64,000 bases of DNA from Streptomyces sp. NBC_00683 (GTDB lineage Bacteria; Actinomycetota; Actinomycetes; Streptomycetales; Streptomycetaceae): assembly GCF_036226745.1 (NCBI RefSeq), contig NZ_CP109013.1, positions 3,844,001-3,908,000 of the forward strand. The letters run 5' to 3'. The notes beneath the pieces were generated by a model that had not been told where the DNA came from, searched no databases, and saw nothing but the letters and a program-made list of their open reading frames with translations. Shown piece by piece: positions 8,936-17,858 of the stretch. A program made the translations under genes and the position numbers. Numbering within the stretch: position 1 is the first letter of the stretch; the number at the start of each line of letters is the position of its first letter.

Positions 8936-10017
8936 GCGCGGACACGGCAGTGCCCGTACCTGCCGGGGTCCGGCCCGCGGGCTACAGCGTCGTACGCGCC
9001 GGGAAGCGCGCCCGCTTCCTGCTCCACCGGCGGGCGGCGACCGTCGCGGCGGCACTCGCCGTGCTGCTGGCCGCGGTCTGTGTCGCCTACCTCTGCGCCG
9101 GGGAGAGCTTCGTGGCCCCCGCGGAGGTCGTGAAGGTCGTCCTGGGACAGCCGTCGCCCGACGAACTGGTCGTGGGCACACTGCGGCTGCCCCGCATGGT
9201 GGTCGGCCTGCTCGTCGGCGCGGCCTTCGGGATCGCCGGGGCCCTGATCCAGACGGTCGCCCGCAATCCGCTCGCGAGCCCCGACATCATCGGCATCAGC
9301 CAGGGCGCGAGCGCGCTCACGGTCGGCGCGATGACCTTCGGCGTCACCTCGTACACCGTCCTGCCGTACCTCTCCGTCATCGGCGGGGTCGCGGCGGCGG
9401 CGCTCGTGTACGTGTTCGCCTGGCGGGGCGGGCTGCACGCGACCCGCTTCGTCCTCATCGGCATCGGCTTCGCGATCGCCCTGCGGTCGGTGACCACCCT
9501 GTTCCTGACGAAGGGCGACTACCTGGTCGCCCAGCAGGCACAGATCTGGATGACGGGTTCCCTCAACGGCCGCGGCTGGAACGAGGCCACCCCGATCGGC
9601 TGGACGCTGCTGATCCTGCTGCCCGCCGTGCTGTGGGCGGCGCGGGCGCAGCGCACCGTCTCGATGGACGACGACACCGCGACCGCGCTCGGCGTACGGC
9701 TCGGCCGCGTGCGGCTCGGGCTCGTCGCCCTCGGGGTGGTCCTGGCGTCCGTGGCGACGGGAACGGCGGGGCCGGTCGACTTCGTCGCGCTCCTCGCCCC
9801 GCAGATCGCCCGCCGCATGACACGTACGGCGCAGATCCCGCTGCTGTCCTCCGCGCTCCTCGGCGCCGTGATCGTCGTCCTCGCCGACCTCCTGGCACGC
9901 AGGCTCTTCTCCCCCACCGAACTTCCGGTGGGTGTGCTGACGGCCGCGGTCGGCGCCCCGTACCTGATCTGGCTCATCATCCGCGGCCACGGCGGCCGCA
10001 CTGGAGGCAACGCATGA
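8932..10017 (+). CDS. Iron-siderophore ABC transporter permease (FecCD family), second subunit
   Basis: 361 aa, homologous to the preceding gene, with the family blocks [23 protein letters not shown] and [17 protein letters not shown] hydrophilic N-terminal tail of about 35 residues precedes the first membrane helix. Its ATG overlaps the previous stop (ATGA), as is usual for heteromeric FecCD pairs that must be made in equal amounts. Confidence 0.92.
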   Translation: MSADTAVPVPAGVRPAGYSVVRAGKRARFLLHRRAATVAAALAVLLAAVCVAYLCAGESFVAPAEVVKVVLGQPSPDELVVGTLRLPRMVVGLLVGAAFGIAGALIQTVARNPLASPDIIGISQGASALTVGAMTFGVTSYTVLPYLSVIGGVAAAALVYVFAWRGGLHATRFVLIGIGFAIALRSVTTLFLTKGDYLVAQQAQIWMTGSLNGRGWNEATPIGWTLLILLPAVLWAARAQRTVSMDDDTATALGVRLGRVRLGLVALGVVLASVATGTAGPVDFVALLAPQIARRMTRTAQIPLLSSALLGAVIVVLADLLARRLFSPTELPVGVLTAAVGAPYLIWLIIRGHGGRTGGNA

Positions 10018-10889
10018 GCACGACCGGCCCCGGTCCCCTCACGGACGCCGTGCCCAGCCGGCTGACGGCGCGTGAACTGACCCTCGCCTACGAGGACCGC
10101 ACGGTCGTGCACGAGCTGGACCTGGCCGTTCCCGACGGGCAGGTGACCGTCATCGTCGGCCCGAACGCCTGCGGCAAGTCGACCACCCTGCGGGCGCTCG
10201 GCCGGCTTCTGAAGCCGGCCGGCGGCTCCGTGCTCCTGGACGGCACGGAACTCTCCCGGATCCCCACGAGGAAGATCGCCCAGTCGGTCGGACTGCTGCC
10301 GCAGACACCCGTGGCGCCCGAGGCGATAACCGTCTCCGACCTGGTCGCCCGCGGCCGCCAGCCGCACCAGCGGTGGTGGCAGCAGTGGTCGGACGAGGAC
10401 GAGCGCGCGGTGACGCACGCCATGGAGCGCACGGACATCTCCGCGCTCGGCGACCGGTCGGTGGACGAGCTGTCCGGCGGCCAGCGCCAGCGCGTGTGGA
10501 TCGCGATGGCGCTCGCGCAGGAGACGGACCTGCTGCTGCTGGACGAGCCGACGACGTACCTCGACATCGCCCACCAGGTGGAGGTCCTGGACCTGGTGCG
10601 CCGGCTCGCGGCCCCGGCGGCGGACGGCACCCGCGGGCGCACCGTCGTCACCGTGCTCCACGACCTCAACCAGGCCGCCCGCTACGCCGACCACCTGGTC
10701 GCCATGAAAGCCGGCCGGATCGTCGCCGAGGGCCGCCCCGGAGACATCGTCACCGCCGAACTCGTACGCGAGGTGTTCGGGCTGGAGGCGGTGATCGTCC
10801 CGGACCCGGTGACGGGTTCACCGCTCGTCGTGCCCGGTGCACCCTGGTCCCCGTCCCTGCCCGCTCCCGGAAAGGCCTCACTGCTATGA
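10014..10889 (+). CDS. Iron-siderophore ABC transporter ATPase
   Basis: 291 aa. The ABC core is complete: Walker [10 protein letters not shown] (around residues 50-58; the usual GPNGCGKST has Gly in place of this Ala), signature LSGGQRQR, Walker [13 protein letters not shown], and the switch histidine in VLHDLNQ. This is the FepC/FhuC class, which powers ferric-siderophore import. ATG overlaps the stop of the second permease, and its own stop overlaps the binding-protein gene. Confidence 0.94.
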   Translation: MSTTGPGPLTDAVPSRLTARELTLAYEDRTVVHELDLAVPDGQVTVIVGPNACGKSTTLRALGRLLKPAGGSVLLDGTELSRIPTRKIAQSVGLLPQTPVAPEAITVSDLVARGRQPHQRWWQQWSDEDERAVTHAMERTDISALGDRSVDELSGGQRQRVWIAMALAQETDLLLLDEPTTYLDIAHQVEVLDLVRRLAAPAADGTRGRTVVTVLHDLNQAARYADHLVAMKAGRIVAEGRPGDIVTAELVREVFGLEAVIVPDPVTGSPLVVPGAPWSPSLPAPGKASLL

Positions 10890-11851
10890 CGACCTCCCCG
10901 TTACGCCGCTGCCTCGTGGCCGGTTCACTGGCCGTGACCGCCGCGCTCGCGCTCACCGCGTGCGGCTCCTCCGACAGCCCGGACGCCGGCCCGCCTGCGT
11001 CCACGCACACCGTGAAGACCGTGATGGGCGACGTGTCGGTCCCCGACGCGCCGAAGCGGGTCGTCGTGCTGGACACCGCCGAGCTGGACTCGGCGCTCAC
11101 CCTCGGTGTGAAGCCGGTCGGCGCCACGCACGCGGACGTGGAGTCGGGCTTCCTCGACTACCTGTCGGAGGACCAGGTCTCCGGCATCGAGGACGTCGGC
11201 GAGATGATGACGCCGAACCTGGAGGCCATCGCCGCGCTCGAGCCCGATCTGATCCTGACGAGCAAGATCCGCCACGGTGACAAGTACGCCGAACTGACGG
11301 CGATCGCGCCGACCGTGATGACGGAGAACACCGGCTACCCGTGGAAGGCGAACTTCCAGGTCCACGCGGACGCGCTGGGCAGGAAGGCCGAGGCGAGGAA
11401 GGTCACCGCCGCCTACGCGGCGCACACCGCGGAGGTCACGCGGGCGCTCGGCGGTGCGGCGAAGGCCGCGGCCACCGAGGTCAACATGGTGCGGTTCGTC
11501 GAGGGCGCGGACATCCGCGTCTACGGCAAGCAGAACTACATCGCGACGATCCTCGCCGACGTCGGTCTGGGCCGCCCCGCGATCACGGACAAGGCGAAGG
11601 ACGGCTTCTCCTACGACGTCAGCCCGGAGAAGATCGACCTGGCGGACGCCGATGCCGTCTTCCACTCGACGTACGGCGACGCGAAGAAGTCCAAGCAGAC
11701 GCAGACCGTCGGCAGCGGCCTGTGGAAGAACATGTCCGCCGTGAAGAACGGCAGGGTGTTCCCGGTCGACGACCAGCTGTGGATCCAGGGCATCGGCTAC
11801 ACGGCGGCGGAGAAGATCCTGGACGAGCTGCGGGCCGACCTGACGAAGTAG
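10886..11851 (+). CDS. Iron-siderophore substrate-binding lipoprotein
   Basis: 321 aa. The signal peptide ends in the lipobox LTAC with the lipidated cysteine at residue 26. The mature protein is a class III (helical-hinge) binding protein of the FepB/FhuD type, with the conserved PKRVVVLD near its start. It captures the ferric siderophore outside the membrane and delivers it to the FecCD pair. No siderophore biosynthesis genes lie nearby, so the ligand cannot be assigned and may be a xenosiderophore. Last gene of the operon, with a terminator 14 bp downstream. Confidence 0.9.
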   Translation: MTTSPLRRCLVAGSLAVTAALALTACGSSDSPDAGPPASTHTVKTVMGDVSVPDAPKRVVVLDTAELDSALTLGVKPVGATHADVESGFLDYLSEDQVSGIEDVGEMMTPNLEAIAALEPDLILTSKIRHGDKYAELTAIAPTVMTENTGYPWKANFQVHADALGRKAEARKVTAAYAAHTAEVTRALGGAAKAAATEVNMVRFVEGADIRVYGKQNYIATILADVGLGRPAITDKAKDGFSYDVSPEKIDLADADAVFHSTYGDAKKSKQTQTVGSGLWKNMSAVKNGRVFPVDDQLWIQGIGYTAAEKILDELRADLTK

Positions 11852-11864
11852 CCGCCCCGCGACG

Positions 11865-11894
11865 GGTGCGGCGCGCTCGGCCCCGCGCCGCACC
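11865..11894. terminator. Bidirectional hairpin between convergent genes
   Basis: An 11-bp perfect stem (GGTGCGGCGCG / CGCGCCGCACC) with an 8-base loop lies between the siderophore operon and the convergent HAAS-like gene. There is no U-run, as is common for streptomycete terminators. Confidence 0.7.
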
Positions 11895-12965
11895 TCAGCC
11901 CGGCAGCCTCCGGGACCGCCACACCAGGTACAGCGCGGAGGCCACCGCCGCCGTACGGACGACCACCGGCCACACACCCGACATCGCGTCCTTCATCGCG
12001 CCCTCCGCGATGGGCTGCCCCCAGCGCCCTTCCATGCGCCCCCACAGCCAGACGAGGGCCCCGGCCACCACCGCACCCGGCAGCCCCATCGCGACCCACT
12101 TCGCCTCCGTGCGCGAGAGCTTGCGCGAGCTGTACGCGAGCAGCCAGCCGCCCGCGAGGGCGACCCAGGACCCCAGCACGGCACCGGCGACCAGCAGCGC
12201 GGCGGACAGCAGCAGGAACGGATGCGCGAAGCGGGCCGTCCTCGCCGCGACGGCGGGCTCCGGGGCGGCGGGAGCGGGCGCGGCCACCGTGCGGCGGCGG
12301 AGCCGAAGGCGCCTCGGACGGGGTACGGCGGCCTCCTCGGCCACCTTCCCGGGCGCTTCGGCCTCCTCGCCGGCCCCGGGCTTCTCCTCCTCCGGCCTCG
12401 GGGGCCGCAGCAGTTCCGGGCTCTCCAGTCCGCCCACGAACCCCGGCACCGATGTGCCCTCGCCGAAGGGTCCCGGCTCGATCCGCCACCAGTCGGGTTC
12501 ACCGTCGAGGGGCCCCGACTCGGCCAGCCCCGTCATGTGCGGCGCCGACGCCGAGGGCCAGCCGGGCACCGGCCCCTCGCCCCCGGCCTCCTCCTGCGCC
12601 TCGCGCCCGTCCGACGCGCCCTTGCGCAACGCGTCTTTCCGGAGCAGCCCCCGCCGTGGCCGGGGAACCGCGCGCGGCTCCGCGGCGGCCGGCTCCGACC
12701 CCGCCCGCGGCGAGGGCAGGGACACCGCCCCGTCGCCCGACTCGGCTGCCGCCGCGACCAGTTCGGCCGGTGTGCCGAGCCTGCCGATGATGCGCCGCAC
12801 CACCGCCGGAGAGTCCGATCCGTCCGTCCCGCGCTGCCGGTCGATCTCGCCCCGCAGTGCCGAGACGAGTCTCATCCGGGCACCCGATGACAGCTGTTGC
12901 TGCTGCGCCAGGTCACCGACCCGGCTCAGATAGTCGTAGACAAGCTGGTCGCTCTCGATGCCCAC
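11895..12965 (-). CDS. Membrane protein with N-terminal HAAS-like helical segment
   Basis: 356 aa. The first 60 or so residues (LVYDYLSRVGDLAQQQQL onward) resemble the HAAS/DUF1700 helical signalling segment that is often regulated by PadR proteins. A long Pro/Glu/Arg-rich cytoplasmic linker follows (around 80-225), then about four hydrophobic helices in the C-terminal 130 residues. No enzyme motif is seen. It is divergent from the helicase-associated gene. The function is unknown, and the HAAS assignment rests on pattern only. Confidence 0.6.
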   Translation of the reverse strand: MGIESDQLVYDYLSRVGDLAQQQQLSSGARMRLVSALRGEIDRQRGTDGSDSPAVVRRIIGRLGTPAELVAAAAESGDGAVSLPSPRAGSEPAAAEPRAVPRPRRGLLRKDALRKGASDGREAQEEAGGEGPVPGWPSASAPHMTGLAESGPLDGEPDWWRIEPGPFGEGTSVPGFVGGLESPELLRPPRPEEEKPGAGEEAEAPGKVAEEAAVPRPRRLRLRRRTVAAPAPAAPEPAVAARTARFAHPFLLLSAALLVAGAVLGSWVALAGGWLLAYSSRKLSRTEAKWVAMGLPGAVVAGALVWLWGRMEGRWGQPIAEGAMKDAMSGVWPVVVRTAAVASALYLVWRSRRLPG

Positions 12966-13029
12966 GCGATCGTTCTCCCTCTACCCGCCCTGCCCCGACG
13001 GTAGCGTTCCAGGGGCTACCGTGGGACGG

Positions 13030-15495
13030 ATGGGGACGACCACACCACCGCGCACGCTCGCCGAAGCTCTGCGCGCCCGGGGCGACGAATCGCTGGCGGG
13101 GCTGCTGCGTGCCCGCCCCGACCTGCTCAGCCCCGTGCCGAACGACATCACCCAGCTGGCGACGCGGGCCGGCACGCGCGCCTCCGTCGTCCGCGCGCTG
13201 GAACACCTCGACCGGTTCGCCCTGCAGACCGCGGAAGCCCTGGCCGTGGCGCCGGACCCGGCTCCGTACGGCACCCTGCTCGCGCTCCTCACCGGTGACG
13301 GCGAGGGGGACGGCGAAGGGCGCGACGACTCCGGGGCCGCGATCACCGCCGCGCTGCCTGCCGCCCTCGCGGCCCTGCGCGAACAGGCCCTCGTCTGGGG
13401 CGAGGAGGAGCGGCTGCACCTCGTGCGCACCGCACGCGAGCTGCTCGCCCCGTCACCGCAGCACGCCTCCCCCACCGGTCTCGGCCCGACCGTCTCCGAG
13501 GCGACGGCCGGCATGTCGCCGGGCAGGCTGCAGGAGATCCTGACCGCAGCCGGGCTGCCCGCCACCCACGATCCGGTCTCCGCCGTGGCCTCGCTGACCG
13601 GCCTCTTCACGGACCGGACCAGGATGGCGAATCTGCTGGACACCGCGCCCGCCGAGGCGCTGTCCGTGCTGGACCGGCTGGTGTGGGGGCCGCCGTACGG
13701 TGAAGTGACCCCGAATCCCACCCCGCCCGTGCAGTGGCTGCGCGACCGGGGGCTGTTGCTGCCCGTGTCGACGCGCACCGTCGTACTCCCGCGCGAGGCC
13801 GCGCTGCACCTGCGGGCCGGCCGCGCCCACCGGGTACCGGAACCCGTGCCCCCGGCCCTCGCCCATGCCGCCGAGCGCGATCCCCAGGCTGTGGACAGAG
13901 CGGCGGCCGGCCAGGCGCACACGGCCCTGTCCACGATCGAGGAGCTGCTGAAGCTCTGGAACAACGGCGGTCCGGCCATCCTGCGGGCGGGCGGCCTGAG
14001 CGTGCGCGAGCTGAAGCGGGTCGCGAGCGCACTCGACGTGTCCGAGGCGATCGCCGCCTTCTGGGTCGAACTCGCGTACGCCGCAGGGCTGCTGGCCCCG
14101 GACGGCGAGACCGACGAGCGGTACGCGGCGACACCCGCGTACGACGAGTGGATCGAGCTCCCCGCCCAGGACCGCTGGACCCACATCGCCGCCGCCTGGC
14201 TCGCCGCCACCCGCACCGCGGGGCTGGTCGGCGGCCAGGACGCCAAGGGCCGGGCGCTCTCCGCACTCGGCCCCGAGCTGGACCGCTCGGCGGCGCCCCA
14301 GGTACGCCACCGGGTGCTGGCCCTGTTCTCCTCGCTCCCTGCGGGCACCGCCCCCGACCCGCAGACCCTGCTCGCCCGGCTCCGCTGGGAACGGCCGCTC
14401 CGTGCGGCCGCGTCCGGCGCGGCACCGGCTCCTTCGGACACCTCCGACCTGCGCTCCCGGATCGCCCTGTGGACGGTCAACGAGGCGGAGCTGCTCGGCA
14501 TCACCGGCCGCGGGGCGCTCTCCTCCCAGGCACGGGCGCTGCTCGAACAGGGCCCGGACGAGGCCGCCGACCGTCTCGCGCCGCTCATCCCCGAACCGCT
14601 CGACCACGTACTGCTCCAGGCCGACCTGACGGCCGTGGCACCCGGCCCGCTGGAACGCCCGCTCGCCGAGATGCTCTCCGTGCTCGCGGACATCGAGTCG
14701 AAGGGTGGTGCGACGGTCTACCGCTTCACACCCGGTTCCGTACGCCGCGCCCTGGACGCCGGCCAGGCCGCGTCCGACCTGCACGCCTTCCTCGCGACGC
14801 ACAGCCGCACCCCGGTGCCGCAGCCGCTGAGCTACCTCATCGACGACGTGGCACGCCGCCACGGCCATCTGCGGATCGGCGCCGCGTCCGCGTACGTGCG
14901 CTGCGACGACGAGGCCGTGCTGAACGAGATCCTCGCCGACAAGCGCTCGGCCACCCTGCGGCTGCGCCGCCTCGCACCGACGGTCCTGGCCGCGCAGACC
15001 GATCCGGGCTCGCTGCTGGAGGGGCTGCGCGAGATGGGGTACGCCCCGGCCGCCGAGTCCGCCGAGGGCGATGTCCTGATCACCCGCGCGGGCGCCCGCC
15101 GCACCCCGCCCCGTACGGCACCCGCCCCCGTCCCCGAGGGGCCGCCGGTGCCGGACGCGACCCTGCTGACCGCGGCGGTACGGGCCATCCGGGCCGGTGA
15201 CTCGGCGGCGAGGGCCGTCCACAAGGACTCCGCGGACACGGCTGCGGCCGGGTCCCTCCCCCGCACCACCTCCGCCGAGACGCTCGCCACGGTGCAGGCC
15301 GCCGCGATGACCGGGTCCGCGGTCTGGATCGGCTACGTCAACGCGGACGGCGCGGCCAGCCAGCGCGTGATCGCGCCGGTCAAGGTCGAGGGCGGCTTCG
15401 TCACGGCGTACGACCACACGGCCGACGAGGTCCGCACGTACCCGCTGCACCGCATCACGGGCGTCGCGGAACTGGCCGACGACGCGACACCGTAG
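13030..15495 (+). CDS. Helicase_C_3 domain protein with WYL-like C-terminus (XPB neighbour)
   Basis: About 821 aa, mostly helical repeats. Around residues 527-655 lies a domain similar in length and pattern to the N-terminal region of the XPB protein encoded next door, matching Helicase_C_3. Neither Walker A nor DEAD/DEAH is present, so it is not itself a helicase. The last 60 residues (around 764-815) read VWIGYVNADG...RVIAPVKVEGG...AYDH...RTYPLHRI, which is WYL-like. ATG at 13030 was chosen; an in-frame GTG at 13021 is possible. It is probably an accessory or regulatory partner of XPB in DNA repair. Confidence 0.75.
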   Translation: MGTTTPPRTLAEALRARGDESLAGLLRARPDLLSPVPNDITQLATRAGTRASVVRALEHLDRFALQTAEALAVAPDPAPYGTLLALLTGDGEGDGEGRDDSGAAITAALPAALAALREQALVWGEEERLHLVRTARELLAPSPQHASPTGLGPTVSEATAGMSPGRLQEILTAAGLPATHDPVSAVASLTGLFTDRTRMANLLDTAPAEALSVLDRLVWGPPYGEVTPNPTPPVQWLRDRGLLLPVSTRTVVLPREAALHLRAGRAHRVPEPVPPALAHAAERDPQAVDRAAAGQAHTALSTIEELLKLWNNGGPAILRAGGLSVRELKRVASALDVSEAIAAFWVELAYAAGLLAPDGETDERYAATPAYDEWIELPAQDRWTHIAAAWLAATRTAGLVGGQDAKGRALSALGPELDRSAAPQVRHRVLALFSSLPAGTAPDPQTLLARLRWERPLRAAASGAAPAPSDTSDLRSRIALWTVNEAELLGITGRGALSSQARALLEQGPDEAADRLAPLIPEPLDHVLLQADLTAVAPGPLERPLAEMLSVLADIESKGGATVYRFTPGSVRRALDAGQAASDLHAFLATHSRTPVPQPLSYLIDDVARRHGHLRIGAASAYVRCDDEAVLNEILADKRSATLRLRRLAPTVLAAQTDPGSLLEGLREMGYAPAAESAEGDVLITRAGARRTPPRTAPAPVPEGPPVPDATLLTAAVRAIRAGDSAARAVHKDSADTAAAGSLPRTTSAETLATVQAAAMTGSAVWIGYVNADGAASQRVIAPVKVEGGFVTAYDHTADEVRTYPLHRITGVAELADDATP

Positions 15496-15664
15496 CCATC
15501 GGGCCAGGCGCGTCGGGCCCGGCGCGGAGGGCGCCCGACTGATCGGTCACACGACTCACCCGCTCACGCCCCCGATGCGGCACACTGGACGTTTGGCCGT
15601 TCGCGGCCGCCCCGCGGCAGATTCCAGCAGCAGGGCAGAAGCAGAACAGAAAGGGCCGACGCGC

Positions 15665-17308
15665 GTGACCGGACCCCTCATCGTCCAGAGCGACAAGACG
15701 CTGCTCCTCGAAGTCGACCACGACCAGTCCGACGCCTGCCGTCGTGCGATCGCCCCGTTCGCGGAGCTGGAGCGTGCGCCCGAGCACATCCACACCTACC
15801 GGCTCACCCCGCTCGGCCTGTGGAACGCCCGCGCCGCGGGGCACGACGCCGAGCAGGTCGTCGACGCCCTCGTGGAGTACTCGCGCTACCCCGTGCCGCA
15901 CGCGCTCCTCGTCGACATCGCCGAGACGATGGCGCGGTACGGCCGCCTCACCCTCTCCAAGCACCCGGTCCACGGGCTGGTGCTGACCTCCAACGACCGG
16001 CCGGTCCTGGAGGAGATCCTCCGCTCGAAGAAGGTCCAGCCGCTGGTCGGGGCACGCCTCGACCCGGACACCGTGGCCGTGCACCCCTCCGAGCGCGGGC
16101 AGATCAAGCAGACGCTGCTGAAGCTGGGCTGGCCGGCCGAGGACCTCGCCGGGTACGTCGACGGCGAGGCGCACCCGATCGAGCTGGACCAGAACGGCTG
16201 GGCGCTCCGCCCGTACCAGAGGCAGGCCGTCGAAGGGTTCTGGCACGGCGGCTCCGGTGTCGTCGTCCTCCCCTGCGGCGCCGGAAAGACGCTGGTCGGA
16301 GCCGGTGCGATGGCGGAGGCCAAGGCGACCACGCTGATCCTCGTCACGAACACCGTCTCGGCCAGGCAGTGGAAGCACGAGCTGGTGAAGCGGACCTCGC
16401 TGACCGAGGACGAGATCGGCGAGTACAGCGGTACGCGCAAGGAGATCCGGCCGGTCACCATCGCCACGTACCAGGTGCTGACGACCCGCCGTAAGGGCAT
16501 CTACCCGCACCTGGAGCTGTTCGACTCCCGCGACTGGGGTCTGGTCATCTACGACGAGGTGCACCTCCTGCCCGCACCCGTCTTCAAGTTCACCGCCGAC
16601 CTCCAGGCCCGGCGGCGCCTCGGGCTCACCGCCACGCTGGTGCGCGAGGACGGCCGCGAGTCGGACGTCTTCTCGCTCATCGGGCCCAAGCGGTTCGACG
16701 CGCCGTGGAAGGAGATCGAGGCGCAGGGCTACATCGCGCCCGCCGACTGTGTCGAGGTCCGCGTCAACCTGACGGACACGGAACGTCTCGCGTACGCGAC
16801 GGCCGAGACCGAGGAGAAGTACCGGTTCTGCGCGACGACCGCGACGAAGCGCAAGGTCACCGAGGCGCTCGTGCGGAAGCACCAGGGCGAGCAGACCCTC
16901 GTCATCGGGCAGTACATCGACCAACTCGACGAGCTCGGTGAGCACCTGAACGCCCCTGTGATCAAGGGCGAGACGAGCAACGCGCAGCGCGAGAAGCTGT
17001 TCGGCGCGTTCCGCGAGGGCGAGATCAGCGTGCTGGTCGTGTCGAAGGTCGCGAACTTCTCGATCGACCTGCCGGAGGCGACGGTCGCCATCCAGGTGTC
17101 GGGAACGTTCGGCTCGCGCCAGGAGGAGGCGCAGCGGCTCGGCCGGGTGCTGCGGCCGAAGGCGGACGGGCACGAGGCCCGCTTCTACTCGGTCGTCGCG
17201 CGCGACACGATCGACCAGGACTTCGCGGCGCACCGCCAGCGGTTCCTGGCCGAGCAGGGGTACGCGTACCGGATCGTCGACGCGGACGAGCTGCTGGCGG
17301 GCAACTGA
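15665..17308 (+). CDS. XPB-type DNA repair helicase (superfamily 2)
   Basis: 547 aa. The N-terminal 180 residues form an XPB/Ssl2-type domain. The helicase core follows: Walker A PCGAGKT (near residue 203), DEVH box YDEVH (near 296), motif III LTAT, and motif VI QRLGRVLR near the C-terminus. Bacterial XPB is a 3'-5' DNA helicase. Here it is paired with the Helicase_C_3/WYL protein 170 bp upstream. GTG at 15665 was chosen with AAAGG about 12 bases upstream. A longer frame from 15575 exists, but its first 30 residues are not family-like. Confidence 0.92.
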   Translation: MTGPLIVQSDKTLLLEVDHDQSDACRRAIAPFAELERAPEHIHTYRLTPLGLWNARAAGHDAEQVVDALVEYSRYPVPHALLVDIAETMARYGRLTLSKHPVHGLVLTSNDRPVLEEILRSKKVQPLVGARLDPDTVAVHPSERGQIKQTLLKLGWPAEDLAGYVDGEAHPIELDQNGWALRPYQRQAVEGFWHGGSGVVVLPCGAGKTLVGAGAMAEAKATTLILVTNTVSARQWKHELVKRTSLTEDEIGEYSGTRKEIRPVTIATYQVLTTRRKGIYPHLELFDSRDWGLVIYDEVHLLPAPVFKFTADLQARRRLGLTATLVREDGRESDVFSLIGPKRFDAPWKEIEAQGYIAPADCVEVRVNLTDTERLAYATAETEEKYRFCATTATKRKVTEALVRKHQGEQTLVIGQYIDQLDELGEHLNAPVIKGETSNAQREKLFGAFREGEISVLVVSKVANFSIDLPEATVAIQVSGTFGSRQEEAQRLGRVLRPKADGHEARFYSVVARDTIDQDFAAHRQRFLAEQGYAYRIVDADELLAGN

Positions 17309-17309
17309 C

Positions 17310-17498
17310 TCAGCGGTGGCGGCGGACGATGCCCGCCTCCTCGGCGTACTCGCCGAGGACGACCACTCCGAAAGCGGTGCGCGCGAAGACGGTGACGGCG
17401 CGCACCGCGTCGCCCAGGCGGTGTCGGGGGTGACCGGTGGCCGCGGTCGCGCCGTGCGCGGGCCCGGTCCTGCGCGGGTTCAGATAAACGGTGCTCAT
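17310..17498 (-). CDS. Small conserved hypothetical protein
   Basis: 62 aa, basic, with a central hydrophobic patch (TAFGVVVLGEYAEEAG) and no known domain. Codon use is normal for the genome and the sequence looks like a short streptomycete protein of unknown function. ATG at 17498 is used; an ATG three codons upstream (17507) is equally possible, and a GGAAGG lies between the two. It is convergent with the XPB gene, starting one base beyond its stop. Confidence 0.5.
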   Translation of the reverse strand: MSTVYLNPRRTGPAHGATAATGHPRHRLGDAVRAVTVFARTAFGVVVLGEYAEEAGIVRRHR

Positions 17499-17624
17499 GC
17501 CTTCCATGGTGCGCCGCCCCCGCCCGTGGCGGCATCGGTCTGCGGACGGAAGCGCGCGAGGGCGCGGGTAGGCCGCAGGTCGCATGCCGTCCCCTACGGG
17601 GCGTACGGACAACGCTCTTAATCG

Positions 17625-17654
17625 TTCGACGCTGCGGACCGCGGTCGCTACAAT
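17625..17654 (+). promoter_or_regulatory. Candidate promoter of the HelD-type gene
   Basis: TTCGAC (17625-17630) and TACAAT (17649-17654) are 18 bp apart, a good match to a housekeeping-sigma promoter in a GC-rich stretch. Transcription from here would give a leader of about 200 nt before the GTG at 17859. Confidence 0.5.
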
Positions 17655-17757
17655 CGCCGGTCTGCCCGCCTCCCGCACCGTGGTACCGGCCCGCCTCCCT
17701 GAGCGGCCGGCAGCCGGGGGAGCGCCGCCGACCGGACGGAAACCGGCCGACAACAGC

Positions 17758-17825
17758 CGCACGCGTTCCTCTGCGTGCGCACCTGTGAACGTCCTTGAGC
17801 GGACCCGGCCCAGTGGGCCGGGTCC
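17758..17825 (+). promoter_or_regulatory. Candidate attenuator in the HelD-type leader (uORF plus two hairpins)
   Basis: Three elements follow each other. A 7-bp hairpin (17758-17764 with 17773-17779) comes first. A tiny reading frame, GTG at 17775 to TGA at 17796-17798, would encode MRTCERP and starts inside the 3' arm of that hairpin. A perfect 11-bp hairpin, GGACCCGGCCC-agt-GGGCCGGGTCC (17801-17825), begins 2 bases after that stop. The gene's own ribosome site (GGAGG) follows. No Shine-Dalgarno for the small frame is evident, so function is inferred. Confidence 0.4.
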
Positions 17826-17858
17826 GCCGTCCTGCGTTGAAAAGCCGGAGGCAACACC

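Noticed and set aside
7828..9990. A long minus-strand open frame across the siderophore permease genes
   Set aside because: It has no family motif and opposes two well-defined FecCD genes.
17661..17858. A rifamycin-associated element before the HelD-type gene
   Set aside because: I looked for the known GGGGCTTGCGGCAAG-like palindrome and did not find one. The hairpins present are different, so the gene was not called helR.
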